Of a stretch of DNA of 44,903 nucleotides, positions 16,245 through 24,100 are shown piece by piece. The position numbers were made by a program, and so were the translations under genes. Location: contig NZ_CAADFC020000006.1 of the NCBI RefSeq assembly GCF_900696085.1, positions 1-44,903 on the forward strand, read 5' to 3'. Each line of letters starts with the position of its first letter. Position 1 is the stretch's first letter. The stretch comes from Bradyrhizobium ivorense (lineage in GTDB: Bacteria; Pseudomonadota; Alphaproteobacteria; Rhizobiales; Xanthobacteraceae). The notes below the pieces were generated by a model that did not search any database, was not told the DNA's origin, and was given only the letters and a program-made list of their open reading frames with translations.

Positions 16245-16936
16245 TGCTCAGGCTCGACAAGGTCAGCGTCTCGATCGAGGGCGTCCGCGTGCTGCGCGGC
16301 GTCAGCTGCGAGATCATCGCGCGCAAGACCACGGTGTTGATTGGACGCAACGGCGCCGGCAAGACCACGACCCTTCGAGCAATCATGGGCCTCATCGCAC
16401 TTGACGAGGGCTCGGTCCGCCTCGATGCCGACGATCTGGCCAGCAGGCCTGCCCACACGCGCGCCCGCGCCGGGATCGGCTATGCGCCGGAGGACCGTCG
16501 CTTGATTCCGGAGCTGAGCGTGGAGGAGAACATTCGCCTCCCGGCGCTGGCGCTGAAGCTCGACCGTGCCGAGATCGCGCGCAGGCTCGACGAGATCTAC
16601 CAGCTGTTGCCCGAATTGCACGTGATGCGCGCCAGGCCGGCCGGCGGCGTTTCCGGAGGGCAGGGGAAGATGGTCGCGCTGGGGCGTGCGCTGACGGTCG
16701 CGCGTAAGGTTCTGCTGCTCGACGAGCCGTTCCAGGGTCTGGCACCGGCCCTCGCGCTCGACTACGCGCGAACGCTCGGGGAACTGCGCAAGCACCGACC
16801 GGAACTGGCCATGCTGATCACCGAATCCTCGCCCGCGCTGCTCGATCGCATCGCCGACCGGACGCTGCAGATCGAGCGCGGCGAAGTCCTGCCCACACCG
16901 ACCAAGGATAGGGAATTCCATGTTGCTGCAATTTGA
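16244..16936 (+). CDS. Branched-chain-type ABC transporter ATP-binding protein, LivF-like
   Basis: 230 residues from the ATG at 16244, sharing one base with the preceding TGA. Walker A GRNGAGKTT near residue 33; signature GGVSGGQGKMVALGRAL; Walker B VLLLDEPFQGLAP; switch region LAMLITESSPALLDRIADRT, where the usual His of the H-loop (E-x-H) is not obvious. IGYAPEDRRLIPELSVEENI is the typical LivF Q-loop region. Completes a full five-part importer. The 3' end overlaps the DUF2848 gene by 17 bases. Confidence 0.93.
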   Translation: MLRLDKVSVSIEGVRVLRGVSCEIIARKTTVLIGRNGAGKTTTLRAIMGLIALDEGSVRLDADDLASRPAHTRARAGIGYAPEDRRLIPELSVEENIRLPALALKLDRAEIARRLDEIYQLLPELHVMRARPAGGVSGGQGKMVALGRALTVARKVLLLDEPFQGLAPALALDYARTLGELRKHRPELAMLITESSPALLDRIADRTLQIERGEVLPTPTKDREFHVAAI

Positions 16937-17603
16937 ACGCCTCGCGAATGACCGGACCGACCGCATTGCAGTGGAGATAGAGTCCCTCGTCATCGCGGGC
17001 TGGGCGGGCAGGGACGCGGCAGCGATCGAGCACCATATCCAGGAGCTGGCTGCGCTGGGCATTCCGCGTCCGTCTACGACGCCGCTCTATTACCGGCTCA
17101 TGGCGCAAACATTGACCCAGCAAAGCCGCCTAACCGTGCTTGGCCCGGACAGTTCCGGCGAGGTCGAGCCTGTCATTGTCGCTATGGCTGATGGGCTCTG
17201 GGTCGGCGTCGGATCCGATCATACCGACCGCAAGGCTGAAGCGTCAGGCATTGCTCTTTCGAAGCAGCTCTGCGGCAAGCCGGTCGGCCCGCGGCTCTGG
17301 TCATATGCAGATGTCGAGGGCCATTGGGATGAGCTGGTCCTTCGTTCGTGGGCAACGATCGACGGGGAACGGGTGCTCTACCAGGAGAGCCCGGTCTCCT
17401 CGCTCAGGACGCCGCGCGATCTCATCCGTCGCTACACCAGCACGGACATGCTGCCGGCCGGCACGCTGATGTTCTGCGGTACTCCGGGCGCGATCGGCGG
17501 CATTCGGCCGGGGACGCGCTTCGAGATGGAGCTGAAGGATCCGGTCCTGAGCCGGTCCCTGATCCATGGCTACGACATCGACGTTCTTCCGGTCGTCTCC
17601 TGA
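16920..17603 (+). CDS. DUF2848 family protein, fumarylacetoacetase-like fold suspected
   Basis: 227 residues. VIAGWAGRDAAAIEHHIQEL, IPRPSTTPLYYRLMAQTLTQ and SSGEVEPVIVAMADGLWVGV are the conserved segments of DUF2848. The C-terminal GTLMFCGTPGAIGGIRPGTR recalls the GTP-x-G segment of fumarylacetoacetate hydrolase-like enzymes, suggesting hydrolysis or decarboxylation of an oxo-acid (family-level inference). DUF2848 genes often sit next to amidases, as here. Starts inside the LivF-like gene, so it belongs to the operon. Confidence 0.8.
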   Translation: MLLQFERLANDRTDRIAVEIESLVIAGWAGRDAAAIEHHIQELAALGIPRPSTTPLYYRLMAQTLTQQSRLTVLGPDSSGEVEPVIVAMADGLWVGVGSDHTDRKAEASGIALSKQLCGKPVGPRLWSYADVEGHWDELVLRSWATIDGERVLYQESPVSSLRTPRDLIRRYTSTDMLPAGTLMFCGTPGAIGGIRPGTRFEMELKDPVLSRSLIHGYDIDVLPVVS

Positions 17604-17609
17604 TCGGCC

Positions 17610-18938
17610 ATGTCAGCAATGCAGGATCGATCGCAACCTTCCGCCGTCGCACGGCTCGAGGCGGCACTTGCGCACATCCATGCGCCGCAAGCAAAGAACG
17701 TCTTCACGACGGTCTTCGCAGACGCCGCCCGGTGGGAAGCTGAGGCGGCGGATCGGCGCGCTGCTGCCGGAGCGTCTCGCGGCCCGCTGGATGGTCGTAT
17801 CGTTTCGGTGAAGGCGTTGTTCAACGTTGCCGGCACGGTTACGAGCTCCGGGTCCGCCGTCCTGCGTCGTCTGCCGCCGGCCAGCGAAGATGCTGAAGTC
17901 GTGAAGCGGTTGCGGGCTGCGGGCGCCATCATTATCGGCAAGACGCAGATGACCGAGTTCGCCTTTTCAGCGCTGGGCACGAATCCGCATGATGGGATGC
18001 CGCCCAATCCGCGAGATCGTGCCCGCGTTCCTGGAGGGTCGTCATCGGGCGCGGCTGTGTCCGTCATCGACGGTATGGCAGAGCTCGCCATCGGCAGCGA
18101 CACCGGCGGTTCTCTGCGAATCCCGGCCGCCCTGTCGGGCGCGGTCGGCTTCAAGCCGACCAGTGGATTCGTGCCGACCACCGGCGCATTCTCGCTGTCA
18201 TCCACGCTGGACACGATCGGTCCAATCGCCGCCAGCGTCGAAGACTGCTTCATGGCTGATCAGGTGCTTTCGGGTGAAGGGGCGCTGTCGCGGTTGCGGC
18301 CGGCATCTCCCGGCACGTTCCGCCTTGTGGTTGCCCGCGGACGACTGTTCGATCGATGCGAACCCGAGGTGCTCGCTGCGTTTGAGAAGGGTCTGGAATG
18401 CATTCGATCAGGCGGCTTGCAGATCAAGGATGGATCTATCGAGGTTGCGCTCGATGATGTTGCACAGATCGACAAGATTGGCACGTTCCCGTCGATTGAA
18501 CTCGGCGCGACGGTGCGCAGCTTGGGCGTCTCGGCGCTGGACGGAGTCGATCCTCGAACGCGCGTCCGCATCGAGGCAGGCGCCGGCATTCTCGGCACGG
18601 ACTATGTGCGCATGGCGCGGCTCCGGCAGGCGGCGATCCGGTCGTTCGAACAGTCTTTCGGCAACAATGAGTTGTTCGTTCTGCCGACGACACCCATCCG
18701 AGCGCCGCTTCTCTGCGCGGTTGCGGAGGATGCGGCATTCCATGATCTCAATGGCCTCGTGCTGCGCAATCCGCGCGTCGCCAACTTGCTCGACTGCCCG
18801 TCGATCTCGCTGCCGTTGCCGGTCGACGGTCTTCCCGTCGGTCTGATGCTGATTGGCCGCAGAAATGCCGACCGGCGCTTGCTGGAGATCGCGTCCAGCG
18901 TGGAAACGCTTCTGCGAGAACGTTTCCATGCTGCCTAA
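17610..18938 (+). CDS. Amidase-signature family hydrolase
   Basis: 442 residues, typical length. Catalytic Lys in RIVSVKALFNVAGTVTSSGS (about 69), cis-Ser in RVPGGSSSGAAVSVIDG (about 144) and nucleophile Ser in GSDTGGSLRIPAALSGAVGF (about 168): the complete Ser-cisSer-Lys triad. Hydrolyses a C-N amide bond of a small molecule; AtzF, aryl amidases and Glu-tRNA amidotransferase share the fold. No signal peptide, so it acts after uptake. Begins 6 bases after the DUF2848 gene and closes the operon; the tRNA copy 2 follows 169 bases later. Confidence 0.92.
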   Translation: MSAMQDRSQPSAVARLEAALAHIHAPQAKNVFTTVFADAARWEAEAADRRAAAGASRGPLDGRIVSVKALFNVAGTVTSSGSAVLRRLPPASEDAEVVKRLRAAGAIIIGKTQMTEFAFSALGTNPHDGMPPNPRDRARVPGGSSSGAAVSVIDGMAELAIGSDTGGSLRIPAALSGAVGFKPTSGFVPTTGAFSLSSTLDTIGPIAASVEDCFMADQVLSGEGALSRLRPASPGTFRLVVARGRLFDRCEPEVLAAFEKGLECIRSGGLQIKDGSIEVALDDVAQIDKIGTFPSIELGATVRSLGVSALDGVDPRTRVRIEAGAGILGTDYVRMARLRQAAIRSFEQSFGNNELFVLPTTPIRAPLLCAVAEDAAFHDLNGLVLRNPRVANLLDCPSISLPLPVDGLPVGLMLIGRRNADRRLLEIASSVETLLRERFHAA

Positions 18939-19049
18939 CCTTTTCGTGCGAAATGGCCGCCGAATCTACGACAGCTTGGAGAGGCTGTGGCGAGGCCGCC
19001 TCTGAAGCCGTATCTTCCGAATTGCCAATGGGATGATGGCGGAACGTTT

Positions 19050-19057
19050 CTGGTGCG
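19050..19057 (+). repeat. CTGGTGCG motif near attachment-like site 2
   Basis: Single copy of the motif found twice beside copy 1 (8960, 8971). The preceding bases CGTTT also match those before 8960. It lies inside the cassette, about 50 bases from tRNA copy 2. Confidence 0.35.
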
Positions 19058-19106
19058 GCACTCCCACCGAGGGCAAAAGGAGATCCGACAACCCGCTGAT
19101 TTTCGC

Positions 19107-19153
19107 TGGTGGGCCCGGTAGGACTCGAACCTGCAATCAGACCGTTATGAGCG
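19107..19153 (-). repeat. tRNA 3' fragment, attachment-site-like, copy 2
   Basis: Same orientation as copy 1 and identical at 45 of 47 positions; the two differences are C to T on the plus strand. One of them makes a C-A mismatch in the T-stem (GCAGG against CCTAC), so this copy could not fold as a proper tRNA. Beyond the repeat the 5' side of the anticodon stem is partly kept (ACCG-CTCATAA-CGGT), which copy 1 lacks. It truncates the reading frame of the peptidase-like gene to its right. Confidence 0.85.
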
Positions 19154-19797
19154 GTTAGGTACGTTGCGACACTGATTCCAGGACACGGGGTCAGAGGACG
19201 CAACCTGACGAGATCGGTTATTGCCTTCGCTGCAGCATCATCGCATGGCTTGCCGACCGTTTCGACATCGACGGTTCCGTCGAAGAACTGACGCAGCAGG
19301 TCGTAGATATTGAACGGCTGTGCGAACACCTTGGGAAAGTGTTTCAAGCAGACGTCAATCAGAAACTTCTCTCCGAATGCGCCCACTTCAACGAACTTCT
19401 CCCACGCACCGCCCATAAGCTTTGTGGTGGCGTCGTGAACCTCTTTGTCGACGCGCTGTGTTGCTTCTGGAACATCGACCAGTCGCTCGGAGTCATCAAG
19501 GTCGTTCGGCTTGCATCGCGCAGCTTCCAGGTCGACAATACGAGCGCCGATGCTCTCGTAGGCTGCGGCCGCGAGCTGAGAGCAGAAATACCCGCGGTCG
19601 GATTCCTGACGCAGTCTTTGCCATATTGTGGCGATGGTTCCACGCGTCGAATAAGGCCGGTAAAGTAACTCCCAGACCAAATCGACAAGCTGCGATTGCT
19701 GATCAGGCGTCAACCCTTGAGCCCGCCGCACATGGATCTTCGTGTTCGCTTCATAGCTGACGGCGGGCAGGAATAGCCGACCGACGAGCACTGCCAC
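19154..19797 (-). pseudogene. Papain-like (NlpC/P60, YiiX-type) cysteine peptidase gene, 3' end replaced by the tRNA repeat
   Basis: The minus-strand frame contains QQSQLVDLVWELLYRPYSTR and DRGYFCSQLAAAAYESIGAR. The FCSQL-x-AAAYE segment is the nucleophile-Cys helix of permuted NlpC/P60-like (YiiX/YebB) enzymes. The frame remains open upstream of the GTG at 19797 but without a clear start or the expected His motif. Downstream it runs straight into the tRNA copy and then antisense to the amidase gene, so the native C-terminus is lost. Likely a broken or chimeric gene at the cassette edge. Confidence 0.55.
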
Positions 19798-20094
19798 CCT
19801 CTTCTGCCAATCGCCGAGTTTTTCGCTGACATCCGCGGGCTTTGGAACGGGCCGTTCGAATTCGTCCCGGCATCGTGGGGCACGCGCTCCCTCTCGACAC
19901 GCAAATGAGTCGTTCGGGTGGCCGCAAGATCCCTCAGCCCTGTTGACCGATCGCGGACCGCCGGCAAAGCCTCGCGTATGGTATCGTCGAATGCGGCCGG
20001 GTGAGTTTTACCTCGCCTCTCGCCCGGCCCGGCGCTTGATGCGCTCGTCATCCCTTGAAGCTAGGAGCACGTCCAACGAAAACGGAGGATCACC

Positions 20095-20847
20095 ATGAAG
20101 ATCGTTGTGATCGGCGGCACCGGCCTGATCGGTTCGAAGACCGCCGCCATTCTGCGCCAGAGCGGCCACGAGGTCGTGGCCGCCTCGCCCCGCGGCGGTG
20201 TCAACACCATCACCGGCGAAGGACTGAAGGAAGCCATGGCGGGCACGCAGGTGGTGATCGACCTCGCCAACTCGCCCTCATTCGAAGACAAGGCGGTGCT
20301 GGAATTCTTCGAAACCTCCGGCCGCAACCTTCTCGCGGCGGAGGCCGCAGCGAACGTCCGGCACCATGTCGCGCTGTCGATCGTCGCGACCGACCGGACC
20401 GACAACGGCTATTTCCGGGCCAAGGTCGCCCAGGAGAAACTGATCGAGACCTCCAGCATCCCATACACCATCGTCCGCGCGACCCAGTTCATGGAATTCC
20501 TCGGAGGCATCGCCGATTCAAGCGTGGATGGTAACAAAGTCAGGCTCCCGCCCATCCTGTTCCAGCCGATCGCGTCGGACGATGTTGCTGCCATGGTTGC
20601 CGATGTGGCGCTCGCGCCGCCACGAGGCGGCATCGTGGAGATCGCCGGACCGGAACGAGCTCCGTTTAACGAAATCATCGCCCGCTATCTCAAGGCCGTT
20701 GGCGACCCGCGCGAGGTCGTGAGCGATCCCGAGGCCGGATACTGGGGCGGCCGGGTCAGCGAGCACTCGCTCGTGCCGCTCGGCGAGGCCCGCCTCGGCC
20801 GCATCGGTTTGGACGAGTGGCTCCGCCGCTCGAAGACAGCGGCCTGA
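20095..20847 (+). CDS. NmrA-like atypical short-chain dehydrogenase
   Basis: 250 residues. MKIVVIGGTGLIGSKTAAIL is the GxxGxxG Rossmann motif of extended/atypical SDRs, followed by the ASPRGGVNTITGEGL segment that suits NADP binding. IVATDRTDNGYFRAKVAQEK corresponds to the active-site region; the canonical YxxxK is replaced by YFRAK (Y and K kept). PYTIVRATQFMEFLGGIADS is the typical NmrA substrate-side segment. Probably an NAD(P)H-dependent reductase or redox sensor. Strong RBS (ACGGAGGATCACC). Gap of 65 bases to the cupin gene. Confidence 0.9.
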   Translation: MKIVVIGGTGLIGSKTAAILRQSGHEVVAASPRGGVNTITGEGLKEAMAGTQVVIDLANSPSFEDKAVLEFFETSGRNLLAAEAAANVRHHVALSIVATDRTDNGYFRAKVAQEKLIETSSIPYTIVRATQFMEFLGGIADSSVDGNKVRLPPILFQPIASDDVAAMVADVALAPPRGGIVEIAGPERAPFNEIIARYLKAVGDPREVVSDPEAGYWGGRVSEHSLVPLGEARLGRIGLDEWLRRSKTAA

Positions 20848-20912
20848 TCTCCATGGGAGAAACGCCCGGTCTCTCACGAGCGGATCCCGGCCGACGAACG
20901 AAGGAGGTAACC

Positions 20913-21302
20913 ATGACGTTCAAACTTGCGGCATTGGCTCTTCTGTGCCTCGCGGCCGGCACGGCGGTGGCTCAGGAGCCGAAGGTCACCCCGCTGATGT
21001 CAAAGGATCTTGCGGAGGCTCCGGGCCGGGAAGCTCTGATGATCACGGTCGAGCATGCACCGGGCGGCTCGAGCACCATCCACCGGCACAATGCACATGC
21101 GTTTGTCTACGTGCTGGAGGGCTCGGTGGTGATGCAGCTGAAGGGCGGACAGGAGGTGATGCTGACGCCGGGTCAGTCCTTCTATGAAGGGCCTGCCGAC
21201 GTTCATGTCGTCGATCGGAACGCGAGCGCCACCCAGCCGGCGAAATTCCTGGTGCTCCTGATCAAGAACAAGGGCGCCCCGGCGCTCATGCCCGCACAGT
21301 GA
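20913..21302 (+). CDS. Exported cupin-domain protein
   Basis: 129 residues; start at 20913 is set by a perfect AAGGAGGTAACC. Signal peptide MTFKLAALALLCLAAGTAVA, cleaved before QEPKV. The cupin motifs are GGSSTIHRHNAHAFVYVLEG (metal-binding His pair and the usual Glu position) and SFYEGPADVHVVDRNASATQ. Periplasmic cupin of unknown substrate. It lies 65 bases after the NmrA-like gene and is probably co-transcribed with it. Confidence 0.88.
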   Translation: MTFKLAALALLCLAAGTAVAQEPKVTPLMSKDLAEAPGREALMITVEHAPGGSSTIHRHNAHAFVYVLEGSVVMQLKGGQEVMLTPGQSFYEGPADVHVVDRNASATQPAKFLVLLIKNKGAPALMPAQ

Positions 21303-21453
21303 CCGGGACGCGTCGAGCAGACATGCCGTGCCGAATTAGGCGGCGTCCCGAGCAAGCCGGAAATCAACTCTATTTCCAGTGCTTGCCGGCCTCGAGAGGT
21401 GGTACACGGTGGTGATCGCAAACGTTCGCCGGCCTATTCGCAAATGCCTTGTT

Positions 21454-21930
21454 TCAAGGGCTTTTCGGAGCGTCCGCGGCCGCCGGGCGGGCCGCGATCG
21501 ATTGCATGAAGGCTTGATCTTCCGGCGGAAGCGCGGCCGCCCAAGGCGCTTCGTCACCTGGCTCTGGCAGCACATGGCCGAACTCGATCATCTGCCGCGG
21601 AGGTAGTTCATTGAGGTACACCCAGACACCCCGATGACTTTCAGCACGCGCCGCCAAAGCCACAGCTTCGGCCATCAGCTTTATCATCCGCGTTTTGTCG
21701 ACGGCCGCACGTCCGGTTCGGATGTGGCCATACACAAAGATCTGCTCGTGTGTCAGCGGCGTCCCACCCATGAACCAATCGCCGGCGTTTACTTCTTGGA
21801 AGATCACTTGCGCGAAAAAGCCAGGTGCGCCTGTAATCTCGCTGTGAATTCTCGTGATCTCGCCCGCGATCCTTGCCTTTTGCCCGGCGGCGAGACGACC
21901 GCTGGCACTCGTGCAGAAATAAGTCGGCAT
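21454..21930 (-). CDS. Tautomerase-superfamily protein
   Basis: 158 residues. MPTYFCTSASGRLAAGQKAR places the catalytic N-terminal Pro right after Met, and GEITRIHSEITGAPGFFAQV, then FQEVNAGDWFMGGTPLTHEQ, follow the beta-alpha-beta pattern of 4-oxalocrotonate tautomerase and cis-3-chloroacrylate dehalogenase-like proteins; the length points to a fused two-unit monomer. AGGAGG precedes the ATG. Members isomerise or dehalogenate small unsaturated acids, which would fit a catabolic neighbourhood; substrate unknown. Confidence 0.8.
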   Translation of the reverse strand: MPTYFCTSASGRLAAGQKARIAGEITRIHSEITGAPGFFAQVIFQEVNAGDWFMGGTPLTHEQIFVYGHIRTGRAAVDKTRMIKLMAEAVALAARAESHRGVWVYLNELPPRQMIEFGHVLPEPGDEAPWAAALPPEDQAFMQSIAARPAAADAPKSP

Positions 21931-22010
21931 CTGATCCTCCTCGAGCTGAATGTCGAGATTCGTTCTGATCCTTCAATAACTGGTCAGTTCTTGCAACGCC
22001 CTCACGATAA

Positions 22011-22976
22011 CTACAAATGCTCCGTTCGCTTGCCGAGTTGCAACACAGCTACGCCGGAGAGAACGAGCAGCACGGCGACGCATTCGAGAGCGTCGATGCA
22101 CTCACCCGCTAGGAGGATGCCGATAACGAGTGAGACGATCGGCGGAATGTAGGTTACGCTTGACGCGGCGAGTGCGCCCAGATTGGCTACTATGAAATAG
22201 TAGAAGATATAGGCCAGACCTGTCCCGCAAATTCCAAGACCAAAAACGAGCCCGATCCAGGCGCGGGTATCGCTGAAGACCGCTTCGATCCCGTCAAGGC
22301 GGGTCCCCATGACCAAGAAGACCACCGCGAACCCGATCTGGTACGTCGTCAGCGCCGAGGCGGGCAGCTGCAACGGGCTGATGAACTTGCGAGCATAAAC
22401 GAAGGAGCATCCAATGCTAAGAGAACCCGCCATCATATACGCGATCCCTTCCAGACTAACGTGACCCACGGTTGACCACGGTCGTGCGATGAGAACTACG
22501 CCCAAGATGCCGAGAGCGACGCCTGCCGCCTTGGTCACCGTGATGATCTCGTCACGCAGGAACAAGTATGCGCAAATAAACGCAAACAAGGGAATCGCAC
22601 CGCTCAGCAATCCGGCGATGCTGGACGGAAGAAGTGACGCCCCCTTGGCAAAGGCAAAGTAGTAAATTGCCGTCGCCAAAAGCGACATGACGATGAAGTG
22701 ATGCGCGTACCGCAGATGCCGCCAACGCAAGGCCCCCTGCCATAACGCGTAGAGCAATACGGTTGGAAACGCGAAGACAGCACGGAGCAGCACGATTTGT
22801 GCAGGTGCGATTTCCGCGCTGGCCCATTTCATGAAGATGAAGTTGCTACCCCAGATCACACCGAGGAAGACGAAGGCGAACAGAGCGATCCCCTTCGTCG
22901 GTTTCGGGTCGGCGGCATCAGTCCATCGACGCAGAGCAGGTGCTTCCTGCGTCAACGACACCTTCTTTATCGTCAT
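22011..22976 (-). CDS. EamA-type (DMT superfamily) transporter
   Basis: 321 residues from the ATG at 22976, with GAGG about 11 bases upstream; an ATG at 23009 would add 11 residues. Ten hydrophobic helices in two EamA repeats (ALFAFVFLGVIWGSNFIFMK in the first; IAYMMAGSLSIGCSFVYARK in the second). Likely exports a metabolite. It follows the AraC gene on the same strand about 87 bases downstream, so the regulator may control it. Confidence 0.85.
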   Translation of the reverse strand: MTIKKVSLTQEAPALRRWTDAADPKPTKGIALFAFVFLGVIWGSNFIFMKWASAEIAPAQIVLLRAVFAFPTVLLYALWQGALRWRHLRYAHHFIVMSLLATAIYYFAFAKGASLLPSSIAGLLSGAIPLFAFICAYLFLRDEIITVTKAAGVALGILGVVLIARPWSTVGHVSLEGIAYMMAGSLSIGCSFVYARKFISPLQLPASALTTYQIGFAVVFLVMGTRLDGIEAVFSDTRAWIGLVFGLGICGTGLAYIFYYFIVANLGALAASSVTYIPPIVSLVIGILLAGECIDALECVAVLLVLSGVAVLQLGKRTEHL

Positions 22977-23049
22977 TGGAGTTCTAGCCTCGCCACGCGC
23001 TGGCTTCATCCAGCCAAGGCGCGCAACGTGGTACCTGCGGCCAACCCGG

Positions 23050-23067
23050 TCTTGTCGATTCCTTACC
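23050..23067 (+). repeat. 18-bp dispersed motif, copy A
   Basis: TCTTGTCGATTCCTTACC. It overlaps the last codons and stop of the AraC gene. The following TG extends the match with copy B to 20 bases. The same 18-mer is at 24027-24044 (opposite strand) and 34514-34531. Confidence 0.8.
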
Positions 23068-23914
23068 TGGCCGATGACATTTCCGCCGCGAACCGGCCGG
23101 GAGTCACCCCCGTAAGTCTTTTGAAATGGCGCGTAAACTGGCTTTGGTCCGAAAATCCTGCGTCGAGCGCCGCCTCGGCCAAACCTATTCCCGATCTCAG
23201 CAGCGCCTTTGCCCGTTCAACCCGTAAGCTGACGAGGTAGGAATGTGGCGGCATGCCAGTTCCTGCCGAAAAGGCTCGAATGACCTGTGTACCGGAGACA
23301 CCTGCAGCCTGCGCAAGGTCGGCGATACTGACCTGACTTTCGGCATTGGCGTGAAGGTAGTCGCGAACGAGGGCCACCGTGCGCGGAGCCGCTCTCGCCC
23401 GCCTCGCTACAGGCACGAAATTGCCGTGACGTGCAAACAGTCGTCGAAGAAAGACAGCGATGCGTGTTTGCCGTTCCAACAAGGTTTCTTTGCGTTGCGA
23501 CGAAACGTGCAGAGCAACGAACTCGCGATAGAGCTCGTGATCGCCGATGACGTGTTGTCCAATACCCCACTCTCCACTTGAGGCAAGGCGGCGTGGCTCT
23601 TCCAGTGCGCCCGCAACGAGTGCAGGAGAGGGATAGAACATTCGGTACCGCCAACCTCGTTCGGTTGCCGGCCTTCCTTCATGCACGACGCCGGGATCAA
23701 TCGTGCACAGCGTTCCCTCAGGCATGATCAGGGATGGTGACCGCCCCGGCTGAAAGTGCTGTCCACCGGCTTCGATGACGCCAATCGCGAATGTCTCATG
23801 CACATGGAGAGGAAACACGAAGTCGCGATAATCGGCAAACAGAAATTCTGTGGCCGCGAACGAGTCGTCGGACCACGCAATCGATTGGTTACCGTTCGGT
23901 AGCCGGTCGGCCAT
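23063..23914 (-). CDS. AraC-family regulator with N-terminal cupin-like sensor domain
   Basis: 283 residues from the ATG at 23914; a TTG at 23935 in the same frame is an alternative and neither has an ideal Shine-Dalgarno. N-terminal ligand domain: RDFVFPLHVHETFAIGVIEA and QHFQPGRSPSLIMPEGTLCT, the AraC arm/cupin pattern. C-terminal double helix-turn-helix: SIADLAQAAGVSGTQVIRAF and EAALDAGFSDQSQFTRHFKR with the final LTGVTPGRF. Probably activates the EamA transporter gene downstream. The stop codon lies inside dispersed motif copy A, so the C-terminus may have been set by a rearrangement. Confidence 0.88.
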   Translation of the reverse strand: MADRLPNGNQSIAWSDDSFAATEFLFADYRDFVFPLHVHETFAIGVIEAGGQHFQPGRSPSLIMPEGTLCTIDPGVVHEGRPATERGWRYRMFYPSPALVAGALEEPRRLASSGEWGIGQHVIGDHELYREFVALHVSSQRKETLLERQTRIAVFLRRLFARHGNFVPVARRARAAPRTVALVRDYLHANAESQVSIADLAQAAGVSGTQVIRAFSAGTGMPPHSYLVSLRVERAKALLRSGIGLAEAALDAGFSDQSQFTRHFKRLTGVTPGRFAAEMSSAR

Positions 23915-24026
23915 CCGTGCAATCCAATTCCTCAAACAAAATGGGCAATGGCGCGAACGTATGACCGCATCAGCTCCTTGTCGAGGTGACAGGGATAGCG
24001 ATCCGTCTTCACACTTCTGTGCAGCA

Positions 24027-24044
24027 GGTAAGGAATCGACAAGA
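24027..24044 (-). repeat. 18-bp dispersed motif, copy B (inverted)
   Basis: TCTTGTCGATTCCTTACC read on the minus strand, extended by TG like copy A. It lies in the gap between the AraC gene and the first DUF6875-type gene. Confidence 0.8.
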
Positions 24045-24100
24045 TCGGGGCGCGCGACGCCGCTATCTCCAGCTCATAGCTCATCAAGAGGAGATACGAA

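Larger units (their letters stand above)
8830..19153 (+). mobile_element. Putative integrated catabolic cassette bounded by tRNA 3'-end direct repeats
   Basis: A segment of about 10.3 kb lies between two direct 47-base repeats (8830-8876 and 19107-19153; 45 of 47 identical) that correspond to the 3' part of a tRNA gene. Between them is exactly one divergent regulator/operon unit (9048-18938) and nothing else. CTGGTGCG motifs lie on the inner side of both repeats (8960, 8971 and 19050). Tyrosine-recombinase islands commonly use tRNA 3' ends as attachment sites and duplicate them. No integrase is present inside, so the segment would be non-autonomous or a remnant of tandem islands. The element call is inference from the repeats. 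Confidence 0.55.

Noticed and set aside
18748..19153. C-terminal extension of the papain-like frame across the tRNA repeat and into the amidase gene
   Set aside because: The peptide from the repeat is just the translated tRNA 3' end and the rest is antisense to the amidase; not a native C-terminus.
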